Origin: Methylovulum sp.
Lineage (GTDB): Bacteria; Pseudomonadota; Gammaproteobacteria; Methylococcales; Methylomonadaceae
Direction: 5' to 3'
Length of the DNA: 41,704 nt
Assembly (NCBI GenBank): GCA_028712695.1
Contig: JAQTQZ010000027.1
Location: 1 to 41,704 of the forward strand
Shown here one piece after another: positions 24,359 to 34,047 of this stretch. The notes beneath the pieces are model-generated. The model saw only the letters and a program-made list of their open reading frames with translations. It did not search any database and was not told where the DNA came from. Within the stretch, counting starts at the first letter, position 1. The number at the start of each line of letters is the position of its first letter. Position numbers and translations under genes: made by a program.

Positions 24359-25087
24359 ATGAACCGCGAGTATCACAAGTGGTGGAGTGATAATTTAAAA
24401 CGTGATATGGAATTACTGGTGTTTGGCCATGCGGGCGCCAAAGTGCTGGTGTTTCCTACCCGTGACGGGCGGTTTTATGAATATGAAAATCTGGGCGTGG
24501 TCGAATCTTTGCGGCATAAGATAGAACAAGGCTGGTTGCAGCTTTATTGCATTGATTGCGTGTATTCGGAAAGTTTTTACTGCTCATGGGCACACCCATC
24601 AGGCCGTATCCAACGGCATATTGACTACGAAGACTATCTCTTGTTTGAAGTGTTGCCGTTTATGCACAGCAAGAACCCGCATGAGTGCGTAATTTCGCAC
24701 GGCTTAAGTTTAGGCGCGTTCCATGCCGCCAATATTGCTTTCCGCCATCCCCATTTGTTTAAAAAATTGGTGGCGTTTTCAGGACGTTATGACCTCACCT
24801 TGAGCGTCGAATGCTTTAGCGACCTTCTGGATGGTTTTTACAGCGAAGATGTTTATTTCCACACCCCCAACCATTTTTTGCCCAATCTGGATTGTTCGTG
24901 GCGGTTAACGAAATTGCGGGAAATGGATATTATTTTGGTGATTGGCCGCGAAGACCCCTTTTTACAGAACAATCAGGAGCTCAGCGCAATATTATGGGAA
25001 AAAAACATCCCACATCAATTGATCCTTTGGGATGGCCGTGCACATAAGGGCAAGTATTGGCGGCGCATGGCCCCGCTTTATATCTAA
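24359..25087 (+). CDS. Esterase, COG4947-like alpha/beta hydrolase
   Basis: This 242-residue protein opens with the typical 'MNREYHKWWSDNLKRDMELLVFG' of COG4947-type esterases. The nucleophile is Ser117 in 'SHGLSLGAFHAAN'. A late Asp in 'GREDPFLQNN' and His in 'GRAHKGKYW' are good candidates for the rest of the triad. AGGAG lies six bases before the ATG. The substrate is unknown. It follows another hydrolase gene in the same direction and converges on a third hydrolase. Confidence 0.85.
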   Translation: MNREYHKWWSDNLKRDMELLVFGHAGAKVLVFPTRDGRFYEYENLGVVESLRHKIEQGWLQLYCIDCVYSESFYCSWAHPSGRIQRHIDYEDYLLFEVLPFMHSKNPHECVISHGLSLGAFHAANIAFRHPHLFKKLVAFSGRYDLTLSVECFSDLLDGFYSEDVYFHTPNHFLPNLDCSWRLTKLREMDIILVIGREDPFLQNNQELSAILWEKNIPHQLILWDGRAHKGKYWRRMAPLYI

Positions 25088-25095
25088 GAACGAGT

Positions 25096-25854
25096 CTAAA
25101 GCCAATCCTGCAACTGCGACACCACCCAATCGCCATCGTCCGTCGTCAGGTCATGCCCCGCCCAGGGATGGGAGCGTAATTCTAACTGCCATCTTTGCTG
25201 TATTGCTTTTGAACAAGCCGGCGACACTAGACGGTCGCCTTTGCCGTTTAGCAACAAAACAGGTTGTTTAGGCTTTTCATGGGCCGGCCTATACGTTGCC
25301 GCCGCGATAATCTGGCGGAAGCTATTGTTAAAACTAATCGGGCGTTCAGCCTGTATTTTCGCCCATTGTTCAGCAATGGCCGCATAGTGGTCTTGCTTAT
25401 TGCTCACCAATTGCACAATAGCCCGTTCCCGCCGATAGACATCACGCTGCATTGCCAACGCACAAAAACGGCCATAACTTTGCCAGCGCAAGCGCCGGTA
25501 AAACGGGCTTAAACTGGCGAAACTGGTGTTCATCAAAACCGCGCCACACACCTCATCAGGATAACGTTGCAGCCATTCCCAACCGACCATGGCACCTAAT
25601 GAAACCGCCAGCAGCGTGACCGGCTGTTGCAACAAACCTGCGGCATCTGCGTCACGACGTACCTGCCCCGTTATCGCACTGATTGAATAAGGGCTCTTGT
25701 GTTGGTAGCCACGCCCTGTGCCAGGCAAGTCGAGCAGTGTCACTTGGGCATTGGGGAAACGGGCTTTTAACAACGGCACAAACGCCCCCCAATGGGCGGA
25801 CTCGCGGGCCAAGCCGCGCAGCAAAACCCAATGTTGTCCCTGCTGACTAGTCAT
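25096..25854 (-). CDS. Alpha/beta hydrolase
   Basis: This 252-residue protein is counted from the ATG at 25854. The nucleophile is Ser85 in 'LLAVSLGAMVGWEW', the acid is in 'NGKGDRLVSPAC', and His is in 'HPWAGHDL'. The upstream region 'LLRGLARESAHWGAFVPLLK' is the usual strand and oxyanion area. The frame extends 17 codons further upstream, but that would overlap the preceding gene by 59 bases; the chosen start overlaps by 8, as in a coupled operon. Family members of this pairing occur beside M14-type peptidase genes in other gammaproteobacteria; the substrate is not known. Confidence 0.85.
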   Translation of the reverse strand: MTSQQGQHWVLLRGLARESAHWGAFVPLLKARFPNAQVTLLDLPGTGRGYQHKSPYSISAITGQVRRDADAAGLLQQPVTLLAVSLGAMVGWEWLQRYPDEVCGAVLMNTSFASLSPFYRRLRWQSYGRFCALAMQRDVYRRERAIVQLVSNKQDHYAAIAEQWAKIQAERPISFNNSFRQIIAAATYRPAHEKPKQPVLLLNGKGDRLVSPACSKAIQQRWQLELRSHPWAGHDLTTDDGDWVVSQLQDWL

Positions 25855-26869
25855 ACCAAAGGCCGGCGGCCCGATCCCGATAAAACTGGTGTTCCGCTTG
25901 CCCAAGCCCTGCCCACGGCTTGGGATACAACAGGCTACGGTGTAAAAAATCGAATAACATAAAGTGCCGCCGGAATACCCGTCGCAACCGATGCGGCAAT
26001 AACGGATGGAACAAACCGTGCCGATAAAACAAATGCAAGGGGCTTTTACGCAGCCATAGCCATGAGCCCATTTCCAGCGTCAACGGCAAAAACAATTGGT
26101 CTGCTTGGCAGCGTTGCTCAAAGTCATCACAAAGATAATCCCACAAATCGCCATTGATGACATACTCTTGGCACATTGGCTCAATTTTATAAACATGATG
26201 CGGGTAACAACGGTCGAACAGCTCTTTTAAGGCCAAGGTCTGGGCGGCAAACGGAAAAGGGGTTTTTCGTGACGCATAAGGGAACCAAACATAATCCCTG
26301 ACCCCAAAACCTGAATGCAAGTCCAGCGCTATCGACAACGGCGCACTAAACAACTGCTGGTCCACCACGTCGCATAATGCCAAAGCTTCTTTTTCCATAT
26401 TGCACTCATCACCGCGATACCATGGCAAGTGTCGCGTAATACGTTGGCCGCTATAAAGCCGTGTCGCCCCAATGCCTTCCACGGGCGCGTTACGCATCAA
26501 GTCCACACAATTGCCATTGGAGCGCGTCCCCCGATAAACCCCTACCGGATTGACAATCGGCACAAACACTAGCCGTGAACGCTCCAACCGCGCCTGCAAC
26601 TCCTCATCCCAATCCAATAACTGGGAAAGCGTTTGCATATAAGCCAAAATGACTTCAGAGCCTATTTTTTCCAGCCCGTGCACGCCGCCAAAAAAAGCCA
26701 ATACCGGCACGTCCGGCGCAGTCGAGCCAAGGGTGATGCAATGAATGGGGAATTCGAGCTGCTTATACTGGATGCGCTCTATAATGTGGATTTGGGCGCG
26801 GCCACCAAATTGTTCAATGATGCGCTCGAGCTGTTCAAGTTCGGGAAATTTAGACGCGGTCATAACCAT
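25847..26869 (-). CDS. M14-type zinc carboxypeptidase-like protein
   Basis: This 340-residue protein of the M14/AstE-like amidohydrolase fold carries zinc ligands His64 and Glu67 in 'GGVHGLEKIG', a third His in 'ALDLHSGFG', and a late acidic residue in 'TLEMGSWLWLR' as the likely catalytic Glu. No signal peptide is present, so it acts in the cytoplasm, possibly on peptides or acyl-amino compounds. It overlaps the following alpha/beta hydrolase by 8 bases. Confidence 0.85.
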   Translation of the reverse strand: MVMTASKFPELEQLERIIEQFGGRAQIHIIERIQYKQLEFPIHCITLGSTAPDVPVLAFFGGVHGLEKIGSEVILAYMQTLSQLLDWDEELQARLERSRLVFVPIVNPVGVYRGTRSNGNCVDLMRNAPVEGIGATRLYSGQRITRHLPWYRGDECNMEKEALALCDVVDQQLFSAPLSIALDLHSGFGVRDYVWFPYASRKTPFPFAAQTLALKELFDRCYPHHVYKIEPMCQEYVINGDLWDYLCDDFEQRCQADQLFLPLTLEMGSWLWLRKSPLHLFYRHGLFHPLLPHRLRRVFRRHFMLFDFLHRSLLYPKPWAGLGQAEHQFYRDRAAGLWYD

Positions 26870-27055
26870 GAATCAGATGCGTTAGCCCAGTAAATAGTTA
26901 TGTTGGAATACGGCAATAAATACTAGAAAATCTTGTTGTTAGCACTGAGGCCTGAACAGGATTAAAAGGGGATCTCAAAAATATGGCAGCTAACCACAGC
27001 TGAAATGCTTTGTGGCTAGCTTGAAGTCGCAGACAGGGAGCTTTGAGAAGAAGGC

Positions 27056-27211
27056 TTATTTAATCTTAGCTTCTTTGTACATAACGTGTTTACGGACAAC
27101 GGGATCAAATTTTTTGATCTCCATTTTTTCTGGCATGGTCTTTTTATTTTTTGTAGTGGTATAAAAATGTCCAGTGCCTTCGGTAGAAATTAATTTAATT
27201 TTATCGCGCAT
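27056..27211 (-). CDS. rpmG: 50S ribosomal protein L33
   Basis: The 51-residue protein runs '[20 protein letters not shown]' to '...[12 protein letters not shown]', a typical L33 of the cysteine-free type, which lacks the zinc-binding Cys pairs. It follows rpmB by 12 bases, the usual rpmB-rpmG pair. Confidence 0.96.
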   Translation of the reverse strand: MRDKIKLISTEGTGHFYTTTKNKKTMPEKMEIKKFDPVVRKHVMYKEAKIK

Positions 27212-27223
27212 TATTCTATCCTC

Positions 27224-27460
27224 TTAAGCTTTGAAGCCATTTTTACGCAAATCCGCCAATACAGCGTCTATGCCTTTTTTATCAATGATACGCATACCTT
27301 TGGTGGAAACCCGAAGGCGCACCCAGCGATTCTCACTTTCCACCCAAAATCTGTGATGTTGCAGATTAGGAAGGAAGCGTCTTCTGGTTCTGTTGTTGGC
27401 GTGTGATACGTTGTTACCGGTAACCGGATGCTTTCCCGTTACTTGACATACTCTGGACAT
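27224..27460 (-). CDS. rpmB: 50S ribosomal protein L28
   Basis: This 78-residue ribosomal protein opens '[20 protein letters not shown]' and continues '[12 protein letters not shown]', diagnostic for L28. It has the usual length for proteobacteria and is first in the rpmB-rpmG pair. Its promoter must lie in the 130-base gap shared with the divergent gshB. Confidence 0.97.
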   Translation of the reverse strand: MSRVCQVTGKHPVTGNNVSHANNRTRRRFLPNLQHHRFWVESENRWVRLRVSTKGMRIIDKKGIDAVLADLRKNGFKA

Positions 27461-27589
27461 GGTTAACCTCTATGTGCCTAAATTCAAAAGTTAGCCAAGC
27501 TTTATACCAAAAATTCTTTTCAAGGTAAATAACAATCTATAAAATAAGAATGATAACCCTTCTTCACGCAACGCTAAGGATCCCCCCAA

Positions 27590-28537
27590 ATGTCTATTAA
27601 ACTCGGTATGGTTATGGATTCCATAGCTGCTATCAACATAAAAAAAGATACCAGTTTTGCCATGTTGCTCGAGGCCCAAGCCCGGGGCTGGGAGCTTCAT
27701 TATATGGAGCTGAATGACCTGTTTATGAGAAACGGCCGTGCTTATGCGCGCACACGCACGCTGAAAGTCCAGCGTGATTACGGGCAGTGGCATGAGTTTA
27801 TCACCGAACAAGATATACCGCTGGATGCACTGGATGTCATCCTGATGCGCAAAGACCCACCTTTCGATCAGGAATTTATCTATGCGACTTATTTACTGGA
27901 ACGCGCTGAAGACTTAGGGGTTTTGGTCATCAACAAACCGCAGTCGCTCCGTGATGCCAATGAAAAATTGTTTACCGCTTGGTTTTCCGCCTGCTGCGCG
28001 GAAACGCTGGTTGCCAGAAATCCTGCAAGAATCAGGGATTTCCTGAAAGAACAGGGCGAAATTATTCTAAAACCCTTGGATGGCATGGGGGGAACTTCTA
28101 TTTTTCATTTGCGTCAGAACGATCCTAATATCAGTGTGATTTTGGAAACCATGACCGCCTACGAAAGCCGTTATGTCATGGCACAAAAATATCTGCCAGC
28201 CATCAAAGAGGGTGACAAGCGTATTTTGGTCGTAAACGGCGAGCCTGTCCCTTACTGTCTGGCACGCATCCCGGCACAAGGTGAAACACGCGGTAATCTT
28301 GCGGCGGGCGGCCATGCGGAAGGCCGTCCATTAACCGAACGTGACTGGTGGATTGCCCGCCAGGTAGGCCCGGTTTTACGACAAAAAGGCCTTATCTTTG
28401 TAGGTTTGGATGTGATTGGCGACAAGCTCACCGAAATCAACGTCACCAGCCCTACCTGCGTCCAAGAATTGGACGCACAATTTGGACTTAATATTTGCGG
28501 CCTGCTTATGGATTACATTGAAAATACCCTGCAATGA
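27590..28537 (+). CDS. gshB: Glutathione synthetase
   Basis: This 315-residue ATP-grasp enzyme joins gamma-glutamylcysteine and glycine to make glutathione. Diagnostic parts are 'LGMVMDSIAAINIKKDTSFAML' at the start, 'LMRKDPPFDQEFIYATYLLE', 'KPLDGMGGTSIFHL' (nucleotide loop), 'CLARIPAQGETRGNLAAGG' and the metal-binding 'TEINVTSPTCVQELD'. AAGGAT lies just upstream of the ATG. It is the first gene of a packed plus-strand operon and overlaps tonB by four bases (ATGA). Confidence 0.97.
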   Translation: MSIKLGMVMDSIAAINIKKDTSFAMLLEAQARGWELHYMELNDLFMRNGRAYARTRTLKVQRDYGQWHEFITEQDIPLDALDVILMRKDPPFDQEFIYATYLLERAEDLGVLVINKPQSLRDANEKLFTAWFSACCAETLVARNPARIRDFLKEQGEIILKPLDGMGGTSIFHLRQNDPNISVILETMTAYESRYVMAQKYLPAIKEGDKRILVVNGEPVPYCLARIPAQGETRGNLAAGGHAEGRPLTERDWWIARQVGPVLRQKGLIFVGLDVIGDKLTEINVTSPTCVQELDAQFGLNICGLLMDYIENTLQ

Positions 28538-29430
28538 AGACAAAACCAGCAACGTTTAACCCAGCAACCCAATTATCTGACCGGGACACCTTATTAATCA
28601 CCCTGTTTATAGCTGCGTTGGTACATATTATCGTTATTTTAGGTATAAATTTCACAACCCCGACGCCGCCCAAAGTCGTCCGCTCAATAGACGTCACCCT
28701 GGTCAATACGCCTGCTAAAAAACCACCAAAAGAAGCCGAGTTTTTAGCACAGCAAGACCAACTAGGTGCGGGCGAACAAAAGCAAAAACCTAAACCGTCA
28801 ATGCGCCAAGCATCCCATCAGGATCACGGCGAGAGCAAACAACCTAAAAAAGTCGCGCCCGTAGAAAGTGCACCTAAAACCGTGCGTAAAACCCTCACCC
28901 AGCCGAAAGCGGAACAACGCTTAGCCACCAAAATTGACAAAGCGGCAGTCGACCATGATACTGAACAGCGCCCACAATTATCGCCGGAAAGCTTACGCCA
29001 ACAGATCGCCCAGTTGGGCACGGAAATTGGTTTCGGCAAACAGGGCGCCGATAATAACAACATAAAGTTTGTTAATATGGTCAGCGCCCACAAATATGTC
29101 GCCGCCCAATATTTAAAAGACTGGGAAAGCAAGGTTGAGCGTACCGGCAACCTTAACTATCCAGAAATTGCCGCGAAAAAAAACTTTTCCAGCACGTTGA
29201 CAATGGATGTCGGGCTGAAAGCGGATGGCAGTATTTATAATATCAATATCAGCAAATCATCAGGTAATCAGGGACTTGATGAAGCCGCTAAAAGGATCGT
29301 GAGAATGAGCGCACCTTTTGCCCCCTTACCTGCAGAATTATTGAAAGAGCTCAAGCTTAAACAACAGGATGTTATGGTAATCACCCGTGTCTGGATTTTT
29401 TCAGATGAATCAGGCATGGTTGCCCGGTAA
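28534..29430 (+). CDS. tonB: TonB-family energy transducer
   Basis: This 298-residue inner-membrane protein links the proton-motive force to outer-membrane transporters. It has one N-terminal membrane anchor (about residues 18-45, 'TLLITLFIAALVHIIVILGI'), a long Lys/Pro/Gln-rich periplasmic linker, and a C-terminal TonB domain ('YPEIAAKKNFSSTLTMDVGL', then 'KSSGNQGLDEAAKRIVR'). Its place between gshB and yqgE is usual in Pseudomonas-like gammaproteobacteria. No exbB or exbD is in the window. Confidence 0.93.
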   Translation: MKTKPATFNPATQLSDRDTLLITLFIAALVHIIVILGINFTTPTPPKVVRSIDVTLVNTPAKKPPKEAEFLAQQDQLGAGEQKQKPKPSMRQASHQDHGESKQPKKVAPVESAPKTVRKTLTQPKAEQRLATKIDKAAVDHDTEQRPQLSPESLRQQIAQLGTEIGFGKQGADNNNIKFVNMVSAHKYVAAQYLKDWESKVERTGNLNYPEIAAKKNFSSTLTMDVGLKADGSIYNINISKSSGNQGLDEAAKRIVRMSAPFAPLPAELLKELKLKQQDVMVITRVWIFSDESGMVAR

Positions 29431-29462
29431 GCCAAACCACACTTAATTTTCGTTATGCCCTT

Positions 29463-30026
29463 ATGACTCAAGCAACCTACCTAAACAATCAATTTATCAT
29501 TGCCATGCCTAGCTTGGCCGACCCCAATTTTTCCCACACCGTCACTTTCCTGTGCCAACACAGTAAAGAAGGCGCGTTAGGCATCGTCATAAACCGGCCA
29601 ACCAGCATGAAGCTGGGCGAAATTTTTGCCCAGATGGATATGCCTATCACCTCGCTGAGCGCCACCGAAACCCCCATATTTATGGGCGGCCCGATGCAGC
29701 AAGACCGGGGGTTCGTGCTCCACACCCCCGGCGGCAACTGGAATGCCAGCTTGGCTATTTCTGATAGCATCGCTCTGACCACCTCACGTGATGTATTGGA
29801 AGCGATTGCCATTGGCGAAGGGCCTGAACACTATCTGGTCGCACTAGGTTATGCCGGCTGGGGTGAAGGGCAACTGGAACAAGAAATTCTCGATAATGCG
29901 TGGCTGAACACCCCTTATGGCGAGCAAATCCTGTTTGACACGCCTGTCAACTTGCGCTGGAACGCGGCGGCAGAACAAATTGGCATTGACATTAACAGAC
30001 TGACGACACCGGCCGGACATGCCTAA
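29463..30026 (+). CDS. yqgE: YqgE/AlgH-family protein
   Basis: This 187-residue protein of the UPF0301/AlgH family opens 'TYLNNQFIIAMPSLADPNF' and has 'VTFLCQHSKEGALGIVINRP' and 'FMGGPMQQDRGFVLH', all diagnostic. The molecular role is not settled; the family was linked to alginate regulation in Pseudomonas. It overlaps ruvX by eight bases. Confidence 0.95.
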   Translation: MTQATYLNNQFIIAMPSLADPNFSHTVTFLCQHSKEGALGIVINRPTSMKLGEIFAQMDMPITSLSATETPIFMGGPMQQDRGFVLHTPGGNWNASLAISDSIALTTSRDVLEAIAIGEGPEHYLVALGYAGWGEGQLEQEILDNAWLNTPYGEQILFDTPVNLRWNAAAEQIGIDINRLTTPAGHA

Positions 30027-30477
30027 ACAGGATCCGCTAGTAAAAAACACGCAAACAGACACCTATCTGGGCTTTGACTTCGGCACTAAAAAAATAGGCG
30101 CCGCCGTCGGCCAAACCACAACAGCCAGTGCCAGCCCATTGCAAACCTTGCGCTCTGTCAACCAAGTCCCTGACTGGCTGGCAATCGGCAAACTGATACA
30201 GGAATGGCAACCTGCCGGTCTGGTTGTTGGCATTTCCAGACAAGACGATGGCACCGACAACCCTGTCACCCCGCGTATGTTGAAATTTTGTCGCCAACTG
30301 GAAGGCCGTTACCAACTCCCGGTATTCCAACACGATGAAGCCTTGTCGACATTTGAAGCGAAGCAATTGCTATTTGATGATGTCCAGGTCAGCGCAACCA
30401 AACTCTGGGCAGTACAAGACCAACTGGCTGCCCAACTGATTTTGCAAAGCTGGCTCACCCATCACATAAGGAACTGA
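30019..30477 (+). CDS. ruvX: YqgF/RuvX Holliday-junction resolvase-like nuclease
   Basis: This 152-residue RNase H-fold protein has the N-terminal acidic strand 'YLGFDFGTKKIGAAVG', the central 'GLVVGISRQDDGTDNP', and 'FQHDEALSTFEAKQLL', with the third acidic motif near 'VQDQLAAQLILQSWL'. YqgF is implicated in 16S rRNA 5'-end maturation and is structurally like RuvC. The yqgE-yqgF pairing is widely conserved. Confidence 0.95.
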   Translation: MPKQDPLVKNTQTDTYLGFDFGTKKIGAAVGQTTTASASPLQTLRSVNQVPDWLAIGKLIQEWQPAGLVVGISRQDDGTDNPVTPRMLKFCRQLEGRYQLPVFQHDEALSTFEAKQLLFDDVQVSATKLWAVQDQLAAQLILQSWLTHHIRN

Positions 30478-30480
30478 ACC

Positions 30481-30987
30481 TTGGAAATCACCGCACTGTT
30501 AAACACATTAGAAACAGAGTTAAAACAACAGGTTAAAAACAGAAAACTCGTCAATCCACTGATGATTGGCATCCATACCGGCGGCGTCTGGATAGCCGAG
30601 CAACTGCACCAGCGGCTTGCTATCAGCGAACCTTTAGGCATGCTCGACATTTCCTTTTACCGTGATGATTTTTCGCAAATCGGCGTGCATCCCCATGTCA
30701 AGCCCAGCAGCATGCCGTCCCATATTGAAGGCCGTGACATCATCTTGGTGGACGATGTCTTTTATACCGGCCGCACCATCCGTGCCGCGCTCAATGAAAT
30801 CTTTGACTATGGCCGCCCCAACCAAGTATTACTAGCCGTATTAATCGAACGCGACGGCAAACAAATCCCTATCGCGCCAGATTGCATCGGCACCCGCATG
30901 GTCTTAGCAGACAACCAACGCATCAAACTGACCGGCCCCGATCCACTTGCCATCCATTTAGAAACCCTAAGCCATGAGCAACCATGA
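30481..30987 (+). CDS. pyrR: PyrR: pyrimidine operon regulator / uracil phosphoribosyltransferase
   Basis: This 168-residue type I phosphoribosyltransferase carries the PRPP-binding motif '[19 protein letters not shown]' and the flexible loop '[11 protein letters not shown]'. The start is TTG at 30481, supported by AAGGA seven bases upstream and three bases after ruvX. In gammaproteobacteria with the pyrR-pyrB-pyrC' order, the protein is usually catalytic or partly regulatory. It overlaps pyrB by four bases. Confidence 0.93.
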   Translation: MEITALLNTLETELKQQVKNRKLVNPLMIGIHTGGVWIAEQLHQRLAISEPLGMLDISFYRDDFSQIGVHPHVKPSSMPSHIEGRDIILVDDVFYTGRTIRAALNEIFDYGRPNQVLLAVLIERDGKQIPIAPDCIGTRMVLADNQRIKLTGPDPLAIHLETLSHEQP

Positions 30988-31949
30988 CCGCTAACATCCA
31001 GCTAAACGCAGAAGGCAAACTGAAACATTTCATCACCATTGAAGGGCTTAGCAAAGCCCTGTTGACCGACATTCTTGACACCGCCGAATCCTTTGTTGGC
31101 GTGACCGACCAGCAAATAAAAAAAGTGCCGCTGCTACGTGGCAAAACCATCGTCAATTTATTTTTTGAAAACAGCACCCGCACCCGCACCACCTTTGAGC
31201 TTGCCGCCAACCGGCTCTCTGCCGACGTGCTCAGCATGAGCATTTCCACCTCATCCACGTCCAAAGGGGAAAGCCTGCTCGACACCATCCGCAACCTGGA
31301 AGCCATGTTTGTCGATATGTTTGTCGTCCGCCACGGCATCAGCGGCGCGGCGCATTTTATCGCCCAACACACCGCGCCGCATATCAGCGTCATCAATGCT
31401 GGCGACGGCCAACATGCCCACCCCACCCAAGCCATGTTGGATATGTTCACCATCCGGCAACTAAAACCAGACTTTACCAACCTGCGGGTCGCGATTATTG
31501 GCGACATTCTGCATTCAAGGGTCGCCCGCTCGCAAATTCAGGCATTAAACACCCTAGGCGCGGCTGAAGTCCGGGTGATTGCGCCTAAAACCCTGTTGCC
31601 CGCACATGTCGAAACCTTAGGCGTCAATGTGTCGCACAACTTGACGGAAGGCCTGCAGGACATTGATGTCATCGTCATGCTAAGGCTGCAAAAAGAGCGC
31701 ATGACCTCGGCCTTATTACCCAGCGAAAGCGAATATTTCAAATGTTTCGGGCTTACCGAAAGCAAGCTCAAGCTAGCCAAGCCCGATGCCATTGTCATGC
31801 ACCCAGGCCCCATCAACCGAGGCGTGGAAATAGAATCACGCGTTGCCGACGGCCCGCAATCCGTCATTTTAAGGCAAGTCAGCAACGGCATCGCCGTGCG
31901 CATGGCGATCATGTCGATGGCAATGCAACCCCAAGGAAGCTTGCAATGA
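30984..31949 (+). CDS. pyrB: Aspartate carbamoyltransferase catalytic subunit
   Basis: This 321-residue enzyme makes carbamoyl-aspartate, the first committed step of pyrimidine synthesis. The carbamoyl-phosphate loop '[19 protein letters not shown]' and '[14 protein letters not shown]', then '[12 protein letters not shown]' and '[12 protein letters not shown]', are all present. The following gene is an inactive dihydroorotase, so the enzyme is expected to be the large class A type that needs it as a partner, as in Pseudomonas. Confidence 0.97.
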   Translation: MTANIQLNAEGKLKHFITIEGLSKALLTDILDTAESFVGVTDQQIKKVPLLRGKTIVNLFFENSTRTRTTFELAANRLSADVLSMSISTSSTSKGESLLDTIRNLEAMFVDMFVVRHGISGAAHFIAQHTAPHISVINAGDGQHAHPTQAMLDMFTIRQLKPDFTNLRVAIIGDILHSRVARSQIQALNTLGAAEVRVIAPKTLLPAHVETLGVNVSHNLTEGLQDIDVIVMLRLQKERMTSALLPSESEYFKCFGLTESKLKLAKPDAIVMHPGPINRGVEIESRVADGPQSVILRQVSNGIAVRMAIMSMAMQPQGSLQ

Positions 31950-33223
31950 ACAAAATACTGATTGAACACGGGCATGTCATTGACCCTGCCAACGCCATCA
32001 ACGCCACCGCGCCAGTGTACATCGCCGATGGGCGCATCTTATCGGTAAACACCGTGCCAGCCGATTTCACACCGGACACCGTCATTGATGCCAGCAACCG
32101 GATTGTCTGCCCGGGCTTTATTGACCTAAGCACACGGCTGCGCGAACCGGGACAAAGCCGCAAGGCAACCATCAAAAGCGAAACTCGCGCCGCCGCAAGT
32201 GCCGGTATAACAGCAATGTGCCTGCATCCCGACACCAAACCCGTCATCGACACCGCTGCGGTTGCCGAACTTATCAAAGAGCTGGCGGAAAAAGCCGATT
32301 ACCCGCAAATTTACCCCATTGCCGCACTGACCCAAAAGCTTGAAGGCACTGAACTGAGCGTGATGCTGTCGCTGAAACAAGCAGGGTGTATAGCAGTCGG
32401 CAATGCCAATCAGCCGATAAAAAACCTGCTGATCTTAAGACGGGCAATGGAATATGCCGCCAGCCATGACTTATTGCTGATCTTTAGGCCTAACGATTAT
32501 TGGCTGGGCAACAAAGGCTGCGCCCATGAAGGCGCCGTCGCGACGCGCTATGGCTTGCCCAGCATTCCAGAAGCCGCCGAAACCATTGCCTTGGACCAGT
32601 GCCTGGAATTGGCGGAACTGACGGGTTGCCGCGTGCATTTTGGCCAATTGAGCAGTAAACGCGCCGTCATCAAACTGCACCAAGCGATTAAATATGGCAT
32701 GAATGTCAGTGCCGATGTCGCCATCCACCAATTGCATCTGACCGAAGACGACATGATACCGTTTGACAGCGCCTACCACGTCTTGCCGCCTTTCCGTTCT
32801 GAAATTGACAAGCAATATCTCCACCAAGGCCTAGCCAACGGCACACTGACCTGCATTTGCTCCGACCATCAACCGCATGATATTGATGCCAAATTGGGCG
32901 CCTTTCCCGAAACCGAACCGGGCATTTCCGCATTAGAAACCCTGCTGCCGCTAATGCTTAAACTGGTCAAACAGCACACCTTAACTTTAGACCAAGGCAT
33001 CGCCGCATTAACCGCCAATCCCGCCCGGATCTTACGCTTAAAAAGCGGCGCATTGACGCCAGGCTTTCCCGCCGACATTTGCATCTTTGATCCAGACCAC
33101 GCCTGGCAAGTCAATGCGGCCAATTGGCAAAGCCAAGGCACTAACACGCCTTATTGGGGACGCACCTTAACTGGCAGGGTGACGCAGACATTGCAAGCGG
33201 GCCGGATTATTTATAGCAACTGA
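31946..33223 (+). CDS. pyrC': Dihydroorotase-like PyrC' (probably inactive partner of PyrB)
   Basis: This 425-residue protein of the dihydroorotase family starts at the ATG at 31946, which overlaps the pyrB stop (ATGA). The usual zinc motif HxH in 'DLHxHLREPG' is replaced: residues 60-69 read '[10 protein letters not shown]', with Ser62-Thr63-Arg64. A conserved '[16 protein letters not shown]' region is kept. Loss of the metal ligands is the feature of PyrC'/PyrX proteins that serve as structural subunits of aspartate carbamoyltransferase. A separate active dihydroorotase gene should exist elsewhere. A frame continuing upstream to 31742 is a pyrB shadow. Confidence 0.92.
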   Translation: MNKILIEHGHVIDPANAINATAPVYIADGRILSVNTVPADFTPDTVIDASNRIVCPGFIDLSTRLREPGQSRKATIKSETRAAASAGITAMCLHPDTKPVIDTAAVAELIKELAEKADYPQIYPIAALTQKLEGTELSVMLSLKQAGCIAVGNANQPIKNLLILRRAMEYAASHDLLLIFRPNDYWLGNKGCAHEGAVATRYGLPSIPEAAETIALDQCLELAELTGCRVHFGQLSSKRAVIKLHQAIKYGMNVSADVAIHQLHLTEDDMIPFDSAYHVLPPFRSEIDKQYLHQGLANGTLTCICSDHQPHDIDAKLGAFPETEPGISALETLLPLMLKLVKQHTLTLDQGIAALTANPARILRLKSGALTPGFPADICIFDPDHAWQVNAANWQSQGTNTPYWGRTLTGRVTQTLQAGRIIYSN

Positions 33224-33263
33224 TTGCGGCGTTATAGGCGCATGCCTTGTGTTTATGCCGCAA
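33224..33263 (+). terminator. Hairpin at the end of the pyr operon
   Basis: TTGCGGC (33224-33230) pairs with GCCGCAA (33257-33263) directly after the pyrC' stop, with an inner GGCGCATGCC near-palindrome. It lies between convergent genes. No long T-run is present, so this is only a likely terminator. Confidence 0.45.
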
Positions 33264-33276
33264 CCAATACCCGCAT

Positions 33277-33786
33277 TCAATCATGACGCTTTTGCCTAAA
33301 CTCCCAATAATAACTAAAGGCGATAATCGCTATCGCCACAAATAAAATTTGCCAGACATATTCTTCAATATAGGCCGCGCAAAGGGCGACGACAGCAAGA
33401 TAAACACCGACAAGAGCAAACCGCCAACTGATCCGGATACCATCCAAATAAGTTGTCAACGCTAAAATTAACAACACGACCAAACCGCTTTCCTCAGGGG
33501 TTATCCTGCCGGTATGATAAAAAGCATAGACAATGAGCACGGCAGCCAAACTGCCCAGCCAGTGCAACAGCTGAATGACCAGCCCTTTTTTTAACTCCGT
33601 CTTATCGTTATTTTCTGCCCGATTGTAATTCGCGATAATAGACGTTATGCCAAAAACAACCACCATAACAATCCAATAAAGATGGCTTGCTGTGGGGGAA
33701 ATATTTGAGACAGCAACCCCAATCAACGACAAAATTAACAGTGCGGTAAAAAGGTTATGGTTTGACAGCAGGCTTTTTTTATTCAT
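33277..33786 (-). CDS. Hypothetical multi-pass membrane protein
   Basis: This 169-residue protein has about five hydrophobic segments (near 13-28, 37-53, 70-88, 100-112 and 124-160), short loops and a basic C-terminal tail 'EFRQKRHD'. I recognise no family motif. It converges on the pyr operon and is separated from ureG by 260 bases containing repeat-derived hairpins. Confidence 0.7.
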   Translation of the reverse strand: MNKKSLLSNHNLFTALLILSLIGVAVSNISPTASHLYWIVMVVVFGITSIIANYNRAENNDKTELKKGLVIQLLHWLGSLAAVLIVYAFYHTGRITPEESGLVVLLILALTTYLDGIRISWRFALVGVYLAVVALCAAYIEEYVWQILFVAIAIIAFSYYWEFRQKRHD

Positions 33787-33920
33787 GATCTGTTCTCAAG
33801 GGGTTAAACAAAAAAGTATAGCGTCCAATTAACTTAGGACTTTCACTATAAGCCGCAGTTCTGGGCGTTATCCAGTCCAGCGCTGTTATACTTTAAACGG
33901 TCAAGTTTTCGGTTTTTTTA

Positions 33921-33958
33921 TGTAGGGTACGCATTTATGCCCCAGAGGGCACCCTACA
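33921..33958. repeat. Hairpin repeat TGTAGGGT...ACCCTACA
   Basis: TGTAGGGT (33921-33928) and ACCCTACA (33951-33958) form an inverted repeat with an ATGCCCCAGAGGGC interior. The ends match those of the larger element at 34671-34783. It lies between the end of ureG and the membrane protein start and may also serve as a terminator. Confidence 0.55.
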
Positions 33959-34047
33959 AAAGAATATAACAGCCGTAAACATGACCGTTCAGAGTATAAA
34001 TAGTTGGAAAACAAATTACTCGCGACGCGTTTAAAACACGTTCTTAT

